Below are positions 1 through 5,657 of a stretch of DNA of 7,130 bases, in pieces. The notes below the pieces were generated by a model, which was given only the letters and a program-made list of their open reading frames with translations, was not told where the DNA came from and did no database searches. The DNA lies in the NCBI GenBank assembly GCA_903913355.1, contig CAIWKU010000477.1, positions 1 to 7,130 of the forward strand, given 5' to 3'. The translations under genes were made by a program, and so were the position numbers. Source of the stretch: an uncultured Bacteroidota bacterium (GTDB lineage: Bacteria > Bacteroidota > Bacteroidia > Chitinophagales > Chitinophagaceae). Numbering within the stretch: the first letter of the stretch is position 1; each line of letters opens with the position of its first letter.

Positions 1-692
1 AATGTATGAAATTGTTCTTCGCACAGATCAATAAAACCCGGAGGAAAGCACAGATAATTCATACTTACCAATGCATCTTCAGAAACTTCGTGTGCACCTG
101 TTGTATCTGTGTAAGTGATTTTACCATTTTCTCCCCTGAAAATGCTGGTACGCTCATTAATATCAGTAAGATCGTTTTGCGCATTCACTTCACAAACACC
201 TCTGCTAACACTTCCATTATCACTTAATGTATTTTTTAATTCATAACCGATAATAGAATAGGTCTTTTCATTGCACTGGGTGGTTAGGAAATCATAGGCT
301 TTTACAAATGCATCACTACCGTAAAAATCATCCGCATTGATTACTGCAAATGGTTCGTTTACTTTTCCTTTACAGCATAAAACAGCGTGGGCAGTTCCCC
401 ATGGCTTGGTTCTTTCTGCAGGTATGGTTCTGCCTCCGGTAAATGCATTAAGGTGTTGATACACATAATCTGTAGCCACCTTCCCGGCCAGTTTTGGTTC
501 AAATATCGATTTAAAGGCATCGGCAAAATCTTCGCGAATAATAAATACAACTTTTTCAAATCCGGCACGTATTGCATCGTAAATTGAATAATCCATGATA
601 GTTTCGCCGCTGGGGCCGAAAGATTGTGTCTGTTTTTGGCTTCCATATCTGCTGGCCATTCCTGCTGCCAGAATAACGAGGGTGGGTTTCAT
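1..692 (-). CDS. Sugar-phosphate-type nucleotidyltransferase (N-terminal part, truncated by window edge)
   Basis: Reading the minus strand from ATG at 692-690 gives 230 codons with no stop before the left edge, so the C-terminus is missing. The N-terminus KPTLVILAAGMASRYG followed by QKQ (residues 2-21) is the nucleotide-binding loop of NTP-transferase fold enzymes, which couple an NTP to a sugar phosphate and release pyrophosphate. The loop reads GMASR rather than the textbook GxGxR. Further family blocks are GETIMDYSIYDAIRAGF (29-45), RTKPWGTAHAV (94-104) and NADDFYG (119-125), whose paired Asp residues (121, 122) are expected to bind the metal. VSMNYLCF (209-216) is a later block. This subfamily is common in Bacteroidota, where I recall it beside sugar-kinase or phosphotransferase genes. 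The substrate cannot be told from sequence. The protein is cytoplasmic. It is divergent from the PLP enzyme gene, and no Shine-Dalgarno precedes the ATG. The family call is firm, the substrate unknown. Confidence 0.9.
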   Translation of the reverse strand, partial: MKPTLVILAAGMASRYGSQKQTQSFGPSGETIMDYSIYDAIRAGFEKVVFIIREDFADAFKSIFEPKLAGKVATDYVYQHLNAFTGGRTIPAERTKPWGTAHAVLCCKGKVNEPFAVINADDFYGSDAFVKAYDFLTTQCNEKTYSIIGYELKNTLSDNGSVSRGVCEVNAQNDLTDINERTSIFRGENGKITYTDTTGAHEVSEDALVSMNYLCFPPGFIDLCEEQFHT

Positions 693-719
693 AGGGTATA
701 TTTATAGGTGGTAAAGCAA

Positions 720-727
720 TAGGTTTG
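720..727 (+). promoter_or_regulatory. Candidate Bacteroidota -7 promoter element for the PLP enzyme gene
   Basis: TAGGTTTG exactly matches the Bacteroidota housekeeping -7 consensus TAnnTTTG and lies 22 nt before the ATG at 750. This fits a short 5' leader. No clear TTTG/TTG -33 element sits at the usual distance, only a TTTA at 701-704. It lies in the 57-bp divergent gap, so it faces the nucleotidyltransferase promoter region. Confidence 0.45.
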
Positions 728-749
728 GCTAAAGCAACAAATCATTTTT

Positions 750-1637
750 ATGCATGCAAATTTACAAAATGTTCGGATACAGCCCATAAGAGTTCTGTCT
801 GATGAAAGAATCCATACGGACATACTTCGTCTCGATCTATTTCATCCAATTGTTAGCGGCAACAAATGGTTTAAGCTTCAATATTATCTGGAAGAAGCAC
901 TTGTCTCCCCAAAAAAGACCATCGCCACATTTGGCGGGGCTTTTTCTAATCATATAGTTGCCACAGCTTTTGCCGCTGCAGAACTGGGTCTGAACAGTAT
1001 TGGAATCATCCGAGGTGAAAAAATTGGCGACTCCCCAACCCTCCGGGATGCGGAATCGTATGGAATGAATCTGGTGCATATTGACAGAAATGAATACCAA
1101 AACAAAGAAAAAATCCGGCATACCCTTCCCGACCCTGATATCTACTGGGTAAATGAAGGTGGCTATGGGCATCCAGGAGCCAAAGGGGCATCTGGTATCA
1201 TCAGTCTTTTTGACACTTCCCATTACTCCCATGTTGTCTGCGCTGTAGGTACGGGAACCATGATGTCAGGACTTATTAGTGCTGTTCAACCCGAACAAAA
1301 TGTTGTAGGAATAAGCATTTTAAAAAACCATTTTGGGCTAAAAAAGGAAGTGACCTCTTTATTGTCGCATACAGCTAGTCAAGAGCGTTTTTCGCTTATT
1401 CATGACTATCATTTTGGAGGATATGCCCGTCAAACACAAGAACTATTCGATTTTATGAACTGGTTATGGGAAAATGAGCAGATACCAACAGATATCGTAT
1501 ACACATCCAAACTGGTTTTTGCTGTAAAAGACCTGATAAACAAGGGTGTCTTTCCAAAGGGGAGCAGACTGCTAATCATTCATAGCGGCGGGTTACAGGG
1601 GAATCGATCGGTTTCCCCTGGTAAATTATGTTTCTAA
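750..1637 (+). CDS. PLP-dependent ACC deaminase / D-cysteine desulfhydrase family enzyme
   Basis: The 295-residue product belongs to fold-type II PLP enzymes of the ACC deaminase/D-cysteine desulfhydrase family. SGNKWFKL (36-43) carries the expected Schiff-base lysine, K39, equivalent to K51 in GGNKTRKL of Pseudomonas ACC deaminase. FGGAFSNH (61-68) matches the SIGGIQSNQ block with the substrate-contacting Ser/Asn. NEGGYGHPGAKG (135-146) and the phosphate-binding AVGTGTMMSG (165-174) follow. The C-terminal blocks are VYTSK (250-254) and IIHSGGLQGN (276-285). At the two positions that separate ACC deaminases (Glu295, Leu322) from D-cysteine desulfhydrases, this protein has Thr252 and Ser279, so true ACC deaminase activity is unlikely. 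Desulfhydration of D-cysteine or another small amino acid is the better guess. Length is slightly short for the family (about 330). It is cytoplasmic. The substrate is inferred, the family is firm. Confidence 0.9.
   Translation: MHANLQNVRIQPIRVLSDERIHTDILRLDLFHPIVSGNKWFKLQYYLEEALVSPKKTIATFGGAFSNHIVATAFAAAELGLNSIGIIRGEKIGDSPTLRDAESYGMNLVHIDRNEYQNKEKIRHTLPDPDIYWVNEGGYGHPGAKGASGIISLFDTSHYSHVVCAVGTGTMMSGLISAVQPEQNVVGISILKNHFGLKKEVTSLLSHTASQERFSLIHDYHFGGYARQTQELFDFMNWLWENEQIPTDIVYTSKLVFAVKDLINKGVFPKGSRLLIIHSGGLQGNRSVSPGKLCF
1593..1624 (+). terminator. Terminator-like hairpin inside the 3' end of the PLP enzyme gene
   Basis: CAGGGGAA (1596-1603) and TTCCCCTG (1613-1620) form a perfect 8-bp GC-rich stem with a 9-nt loop. 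TTA (1593-1595) and TAA (1622-1624) can extend it past a one-base bulge. It ends 13 nt before the end of the stop codon. The downstream sequence is AT-rich but lacks a continuous T-run, so this may be a non-classical terminator or an mRNA 3' stabiliser. It also encodes part of the C-terminal tail (about residues 282-291), so the pairing could be partly accidental. Confidence 0.35.
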
Positions 1638-1643
1638 TATCTT

Positions 1644-1670
1644 TATATTTATACCCATATATTTATACCC
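1644..1670 (+). repeat. Tandem 13-bp direct repeat upstream of the exported-protein gene
   Basis: TATATTTATACCC occurs at 1644-1656 and again at 1658-1670, one base apart, ending 1 nt before the ATG at 1672. Each copy contains TATATTTA, a 7/8 match to the -7 consensus TAnnTTTG, so the repeat may carry one or two overlapping promoter elements. A related 14-mer, TATAAATATACCCT, abuts the nucleotidyltransferase ATG on the minus strand (706-693). Confidence 0.6.
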
Positions 1671-1671
1671 C

Positions 1672-2553
1672 ATGCATAAGTTTTCCTTTTTACTATTTTT
1701 TATACTGGCAGTTACCCCCCCGTCCGGTTTATTTGCACAAAAATCAGGTGCCAAAGCAACAGCAAGTGCCAATAACGAGATGATTAGTATCTATATGCAA
1801 AAAATACCGATACTTAGCTTGACCAAAACTGCCTACCAGCATTTCAAAGATTCTTTGCACGCAAATACAAAAGATGCTTTACACAAGATCAATGATCATA
1901 AGATTGAATGGATACCTGCAGTAAAAGAAATCGTTGCTCCAGTTCCTGACATGCAAACGACTGTTACAGAGACTAAAAAATCTTATGATTCCTTAGCCAC
2001 ACCTAATGAACCCCAGGTAAATCCCATTGCCAACGAACAGCCGGTTACGCATCTCCCTGTTACCGAATACAAAACTATGAGTGCCGTTGCTCCGGAGAAT
2101 TTCCGTATCTATGAAAATAATATTTACCGGAGAACCTTAAGCACTCAGAAATTCAGGAAATTCAGGGATTCCATCGCCACAAAAACAAAAGATACCCTTT
2201 ACATAAAAATGGATAATCGTGTAGATATTCACCCTTATCATAACAAACCTAAAAAACTGGGCAAAATAGCTCCCCCGGTAGCCCCTGCAACCAGTGCCCC
2301 AAACAGCCCAATCGCCGTATTCACCAATACCAATGGGTATGTAACCATCAATTTGCCGCTTGTCAAATCACATAGTTACCGACTTGTTTTCTTTGATGCA
2401 GATGGAGCCCAGTTATTTGATATCAAATCGCTAAAAGAATCTGAACTGGTTTTAGACAAGACCAATTTTGTGCATGCAGGTTGGTTTACCTACGAATTAT
2501 ATGAAGATGAAAAACTAAAAGAGAAGAACAAATTTCAACTGCAGAAAGATTAA
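1672..2553 (+). CDS. Exported protein of unknown function with an internal duplication and a C-terminal beta domain
   Basis: I do not recognise this 293-residue protein. It starts with a Sec signal peptide: Lys3, a hydrophobic core at about residues 5-18, and a likely signal peptidase I site after Leu-Phe-Ala22 before QK. There is no lipobox Cys. Residues 40-82 and 146-188 align without gaps at a constant offset of 106. Shared positions include Ile-Tyr, Leu50/156, Phe58/164, Asp-Ser60-61/166-167, Thr-Lys-Asp66-68/172-174, Leu70/176, Asp75/181 and Pro82/188, with 13 identities in 43. Each copy looks like a charged helix followed by a strand. Pro/Thr-rich linkers separate the copies (83-143) and follow the second (189-212). 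Residues 213-291 (IAVFTNTNGYVTINLP, then a SYRLVFFD strand) resemble an immunoglobulin-like or fibronectin-like beta sandwich. They do not form a convincing type IX secretion C-terminal signal. A periplasmic or outer-surface location is inferred. The gene converges on lipB. Confidence 0.75.
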   Translation: MHKFSFLLFFILAVTPPSGLFAQKSGAKATASANNEMISIYMQKIPILSLTKTAYQHFKDSLHANTKDALHKINDHKIEWIPAVKEIVAPVPDMQTTVTETKKSYDSLATPNEPQVNPIANEQPVTHLPVTEYKTMSAVAPENFRIYENNIYRRTLSTQKFRKFRDSIATKTKDTLYIKMDNRVDIHPYHNKPKKLGKIAPPVAPATSAPNSPIAVFTNTNGYVTINLPLVKSHSYRLVFFDADGAQLFDIKSLKESELVLDKTNFVHAGWFTYELYEDEKLKEKNKFQLQKD

Positions 2554-3263
2554 GGAATTAACAGACAATTAAATACTTTTTGAAAATTGTTTTTCACATT
2601 CCGTTTTACTTCATCCATAGGAACCTGATAGCCTAATTCTTTTTCCAGTGAAGTAACTGCTTTGTTCTGTATACCACAGGGAACAATTCCCTCAAAATAA
2701 CTCAGCTCTGTATTTACATTAAAGGCAAATCCATGCATAGTAATCCACCGGCTGCATTTTATGCCCATAGCACAAATTTTTCTTTCTTTCCCTTTTATTC
2801 CTGGGTCCAGCCAAACGCCGGTCTCTCCTATACTCCGATCTCCCTGTAGTCCATATTCAAAAAGGGTATCTATTATTACCTGTTCCAAGCTTCTCAAATA
2901 CCAGCCCAGATCTGTTTTAAATTTTTCCAGATCCAATATCGGATATCCTACCAATTGACCAGGGCCATGAAAAGTAATGTCTCCTCCCCGATTGATATGA
3001 AAATATTCAATATTTCTTTCTGTTCTTTCGGTTTCTGATAATAAAATATTTTCTGTATTTCCGCTCTTACCTAGGGTATATACAGGATTGTGTTCAACAA
3101 ATAAGAGATGGTGTATGGTTGGGATTTCAGCGGGTAGAATTGCTTCTTCTCTATTTCTACAGGCTGCCTTAATAAGTGTATTCTCCTTTAATAAATCCTC
3201 CTGATAATCCCATGTTTCTTTATATGCTTTTGATCCAAGATCCGAGAATTTTACATGCTGCAT
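2550..3263 (-). CDS. lipB: Octanoyl-[acyl-carrier-protein]:protein N-octanoyltransferase LipB
   Basis: LipB moves the octanoyl group from octanoyl-ACP to a lysine on lipoyl domains of 2-oxoacid dehydrogenases and GcvH. LipA then inserts sulfur; no lipA is in the window. The 237-residue product has the family hallmark NRGGDITFHGPGQLVGYP (91-108), the catalytic lysine region RKICAMGIK (K162, equivalent to the KI lysine of E. coli LipB), HGFAFNVN (177-184), and the acyl-thioester cysteine C196 in GIVPCGI. Length is normal. HNPVYTLGKSG (58-68) is the usual N-terminal substrate-side block. It acts in the cytoplasm. The ATG at 3263-3261 is preceded by an exact TAnnTTTG box ending 4 nt upstream. The stop codon overlaps the stop of the convergent upstream gene. 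Confidence 0.97.
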   Translation of the reverse strand: MQHVKFSDLGSKAYKETWDYQEDLLKENTLIKAACRNREEAILPAEIPTIHHLLFVEHNPVYTLGKSGNTENILLSETERTERNIEYFHINRGGDITFHGPGQLVGYPILDLEKFKTDLGWYLRSLEQVIIDTLFEYGLQGDRSIGETGVWLDPGIKGKERKICAMGIKCSRWITMHGFAFNVNTELSYFEGIVPCGIQNKAVTSLEKELGYQVPMDEVKRNVKNNFQKVFNCLLIP

Positions 3264-3267
3264 AGAT

Positions 3268-3275
3268 CAAAATTA
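3268..3275 (-). promoter_or_regulatory. Candidate -7 promoter element of lipB, leaderless-type spacing
   Basis: On the minus strand TAATTTTG exactly matches TAnnTTTG and is followed by ATCT and then the lipB ATG. With initiation normally 4-7 nt after this box, the transcript would start at or within a few bases of the ATG. I see no good -33 TTTG at the usual distance. Confidence 0.5.
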
Positions 3276-3375
3276 AGAATTAGCGGCTATAAACCCGTTC
3301 TTGTCATTTTTAATGCCATGGCAGTTAAGATTTCAGGTAGAGAGAACGATATCTGCCAACTTCCCTACAATCAGT

Positions 3376-3383
3376 TATTTTTG
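3376..3383 (+). promoter_or_regulatory. Candidate -7 promoter element of the rluD-like gene; supports the start at 3388
   Basis: TATTTTTG exactly matches TAnnTTTG and is followed by CCAG and then ATG at 3388, the same 4-nt spacing as at lipB. If real, transcription starts at about the ATG. The in-frame TTG (3301) and ATG (3313) codons upstream would then be untranscribed from this promoter. No clear -33 element is visible. Confidence 0.5.
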
Positions 3384-3387
3384 CCAG

Positions 3388-4437
3388 ATGCTGGATGAAA
3401 TAGATAACCTACCTGAAGAAAATACGGAAACGCTATATGAGCGAAAGACCTTTTCGGTAGATAAAGGACAGGAACCCTACCGGATAGATAAATGGGTGCA
3501 AATGCACCTAGAGGGAGCCACACGCAATAAGGTTCAGAAAGGTATTGAAGCGGGATTTCTTACTGTGAATGGAAAAGTGGTTAAGAGTAACTATAAAATA
3601 AGACCAGGGGATGAAATTGTTATTATGAGTCTGGTGAATCCGGAGCATACGATTCTCAAAAGGGAAAACATTCCATTAAATATTGTTTACGAGGATGATT
3701 CACTCATGGTAATCAATAAACCACCCAATATGGTGGTTCATCCCGGAGTTGGAAATTTTAGTGGTACTCTTTTGAACGGGGTAGCCTATTATCTGGAGCA
3801 GCAGAATCCGAATATTGATGAAGAAGCATTACCCAGGTTTGGCCTGGTTCATAGAATAGATAAGAACACCACCGGCCTGATTGTTCTGGCCAAAACACCC
3901 GTTGCAGCTGCATTTCTGGCGAAGCAGTTTTTTAACCATACTGTCAAAAGAAAATATGTGGCCCTGGTTTGGGGTAATATCGAAGAAAATGAAGGCACGA
4001 TTACCGGGCATATTGCCCGCCATCAGCAAAACCGCAAAATGTTTGATGTGTATCCCGAAGGTGAAATAGGAAAACATGCCATTACACATTATAAAGTTCT
4101 GGAGCGGTTTAATTATGTAACCTTGGTAGAATGTGTTCTTGAAACAGGGCGAACACATCAGATACGTGTCCACATGAAACATATCGGACATACGCTTTTC
4201 AATGACTGGGAATATGGCGGTGACCGAATACTAAAAGGCACAATCTATACCAAGTATAAACAGTTTGTTGAAAATTGTTTTGAGCTTTGCCCGCGTTGCG
4301 CATTGCATGCAAGAACACTTGGTTTTATACACCCGGTTACACATAAGGAAATTATGTTTGAGTCTTCTTTACCTGATGATATGGAAAAACTGGTTGAAAA
4401 ATGGCGAGGGTATATGAATCATCAAAACCAAGGATAA
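3388..4437 (+). CDS. rluD: RluA-family 23S rRNA pseudouridine synthase, RluD-like, with S4 domain
   Basis: The enzyme isomerises specific uridines in 23S rRNA to pseudouridine. From ATG 3388 it has 349 residues. An acidic N-terminal tail is followed by an S4 RNA-binding domain at about 28-80 (YRIDKWV, VQKGIEAGFLTVNGKVV, then RPGDEIVI). The catalytic domain begins at VINKPPNMVVHPG (108-120). The active-site motif HRIDKNTTGL (155-164) has the nucleophilic Asp158. GRTHQIRVHM (254-263) is the conserved second motif. The order and wording match RluD better than RluA, but RluC-like specificity cannot be excluded. The frame is open back to TTG 3301 (ATG at 3313). Those 29 extra codons look unlike the family and contain the -7 box, so 3388 is preferred. 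It is divergent from lipB, and bioB follows after 98 bp in the same direction. Confidence 0.92.
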   Translation: MLDEIDNLPEENTETLYERKTFSVDKGQEPYRIDKWVQMHLEGATRNKVQKGIEAGFLTVNGKVVKSNYKIRPGDEIVIMSLVNPEHTILKRENIPLNIVYEDDSLMVINKPPNMVVHPGVGNFSGTLLNGVAYYLEQQNPNIDEEALPRFGLVHRIDKNTTGLIVLAKTPVAAAFLAKQFFNHTVKRKYVALVWGNIEENEGTITGHIARHQQNRKMFDVYPEGEIGKHAITHYKVLERFNYVTLVECVLETGRTHQIRVHMKHIGHTLFNDWEYGGDRILKGTIYTKYKQFVENCFELCPRCALHARTLGFIHPVTHKEIMFESSLPDDMEKLVEKWRGYMNHQNQG

Positions 4438-4468
4438 CAGCATATTAAAATCAACTAAAGTATCATAA

Positions 4469-4505
4469 TTTTTAACCAGGCCAGCTGCTTACCACAGGTT
4501 AAAAA
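4469..4505. promoter_or_regulatory. Perfect 9-bp inverted repeat upstream of bioB, BirA-operator-like
   Basis: TTTTTAACC (4469-4477) and GGTTAAAAA (4497-4505) are exact reverse complements separated by 19 nt. The right arm ends 6 nt before the bioB -7 box, so the repeat covers the -33 region. Each arm matches the E. coli BirA half-sites (TTGTAAACC and GGTTTACAA) at 7 of 9 positions, but E. coli has a 16-nt spacer. Placement in front of a biotin gene makes a repressor site plausible. AT-richness makes chance a real alternative, and the stem is too weak for a terminator. Confidence 0.4.
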
Positions 4506-4511
4506 ACCGCT

Positions 4512-4519
4512 TATATTTG
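4512..4519 (+). promoter_or_regulatory. Candidate -7 promoter element of bioB
   Basis: TATATTTG exactly matches TAnnTTTG. It lies 16 nt before the bioB ATG at 4536, implying a leader of about 10 nt. The expected -33 region falls inside the inverted repeat at 4469-4505, so a protein bound there would block initiation. Confidence 0.5.
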
Positions 4520-4535
4520 CTAATAAACTAAGCTT

Positions 4536-5534
4536 ATGTCTACAGACATCCGAAATAACTGGCAACTGCAAGAAATCAAAACAATCTATCAAACACCATT
4601 ACTGGAATTGGTTTTCAGAGCAGCTACTTTACACAGGAAATATAATGATACTGCGGAAGTGCAGGTTTGTACTTTACTTAGTATTAAAACCGGAGGATGT
4701 AGTGAGGACTGCGCTTATTGTCCACAAGCTTCCCGTTATGATACCGGCGTAGGTGTACAGGCACTTCTCAAAAAAGAAGATGTTCTATCCTATGCACAAA
4801 AAGCAAAAGATGCAGGCAGCACGCGGTTCTGTATGGGTGCCGCATGGAGAGAGGTTAGGGATAACCGCGATTTTGACAGGGTTTTGGAAATGGTAAAAGG
4901 TGTAAATGAAATGGGGATGGAAGTATGTTGCACTTTGGGGATGCTTACCGCAGAACAGGCCCAGAAACTCGCTGATGCAGGATTATATGCCTATAATCAT
5001 AACCTGGATACGAGTAAAGAACATTATAGTGAGATTATTACTACCCGAACCTATAACGACCGATTACAAACACTGGATAATGTTCGGAAAGCCGGAGTTT
5101 CTGTTTGCTGCGGAGGCATTATTGGGTTAGGGGAAACACATGAGGATAGAATTCAGATGTTACATACACTATCTACTTTACCTGAACATCCGGAAAGTGT
5201 TCCCATCAATGCGCTGGTTCCTATTCCGGGAACTCCCTTAGCAAATAATAAAAAGGCAGATATATGGGATATGGTACGCATGATCGCCACCGCGAGAATA
5301 TTGATGCCCAAAGCCATGGTGCGACTGAGTGCCGGAAGAACAGAAATGAGTATTGCTGAGCAGGCGCTTTGTTTTATGGCTGGTGCTAATTCCATATTTG
5401 CAGGAGATAAATTGCTAACCACGCCTAATCCAAGTTTTGATGAAGATAATGCGATGTTTCAGCTACTTGGACTTGCTCCCAGAACTGCTTTTAAAGAAGA
5501 AAAGCAGTATCTCCATGAAATGGTGGAGGTCTAA
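4536..5534 (+). CDS. bioB: Biotin synthase BioB (radical SAM)
   Basis: BioB catalyses the last step of biotin synthesis, inserting sulfur into dethiobiotin using S-adenosylmethionine radicals. The 332-residue protein is full length. C55-SED-C59-AY-C62 forms the CxxxCxxC site for the [4Fe-4S] cluster. The sacrificial [2Fe-2S] cluster ligands align with E. coli C97, C128, C188 and R260 as C99 (RFCMGAAWR), C131 (MEVCCTLGM), C191 (SVCCGGIIGLGE) and R263 (VRLSAGR). The YNHNLDTS block (153-160) and LLTTPNP near the C-terminus are also typical. C132 and C192 double two of the ligand cysteines, and there is another extra Cys at 45. No other biotin genes (bioA, D, F, C, H) are in the window. The neighbours are an rRNA-modifying enzyme and an envelope protein, so bioB appears to be its own transcription unit. 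It is cytoplasmic. Confidence 0.98.
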   Translation: MSTDIRNNWQLQEIKTIYQTPLLELVFRAATLHRKYNDTAEVQVCTLLSIKTGGCSEDCAYCPQASRYDTGVGVQALLKKEDVLSYAQKAKDAGSTRFCMGAAWREVRDNRDFDRVLEMVKGVNEMGMEVCCTLGMLTAEQAQKLADAGLYAYNHNLDTSKEHYSEIITTRTYNDRLQTLDNVRKAGVSVCCGGIIGLGETHEDRIQMLHTLSTLPEHPESVPINALVPIPGTPLANNKKADIWDMVRMIATARILMPKAMVRLSAGRTEMSIAEQALCFMAGANSIFAGDKLLTTPNPSFDEDNAMFQLLGLAPRTAFKEEKQYLHEMVEV

Positions 5535-5594
5535 AACAAAAAATATGATAAAATCATGGGATATTTAATGTCCTGTTAAGTGTTTGGTATTGTA

Positions 5595-5626
5595 TTTGCC
5601 TTACCCTTTACGAATACGTATTTTTA
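5595..5626 (+). promoter_or_regulatory. Candidate promoter (-33 and -7) of the TamB-like gene
   Basis: TTTG at 5595-5598 and TATTTTTA at 5619-5626 (7/8 match to TAnnTTTG) are 20 nt apart, the usual spacing for Bacteroidota promoters. The -7 box ends 31 nt before the proposed TTG start at 5658. This is the only place in the window where a recognisable -33 element is correctly spaced. The 123-bp gap after bioB shows only a weak ATGAT/ATCAT palindrome near its start and no strong terminator. Confidence 0.4.
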
Positions 5627-5657
5627 TCAGTAAAACCCATTTCGTCTGAAGCGTGCC

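Noticed and set aside
6..227. Plus-strand open frame of 73 codons
   Set aside because: It lies antisense to the well-supported nucleotidyltransferase and its translation resembles no protein family. It is a shadow of that gene.
359..646. Minus-strand open frame of 95 codons
   Set aside because: It is in a different frame of the same strand as the nucleotidyltransferase, whose conserved motifs are all in the frame starting at 692.
837..1232. Minus-strand open frame of 131 codons antisense to the PLP enzyme gene
   Set aside because: The plus strand carries all family motifs across this stretch. The antisense translation has no recognisable features.
2149..2166. Tandem 9-bp repeat AAATTCAGG in the exported-protein gene, considered as a recent insertion
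   Set aside because: The protein unit containing it aligns without a gap to the first unit (residues 40-82), so there is no sign of inserted codons.
3301..3387. N-terminal extension of the RluD-like protein from TTG 3301 or ATG 3313
   Set aside because: The extra residues do not look like the family, and the stretch contains an exact -7 promoter box just before ATG 3388. The longer start is therefore unlikely.
5544..5556. ATGAT/ATCAT palindrome after bioB, considered as a terminator
   Set aside because: A 5-bp AT-rich stem with a 3-nt loop and no T-run is too weak to call.
5556..5579. Seven-codon ATG-initiated mini-ORF between bioB and the TamB-like gene, considered as a leader peptide
   Set aside because: It has no run of regulatory codons and no attenuator hairpins after it, and it probably lies upstream of the proposed promoter. 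It is a chance frame.
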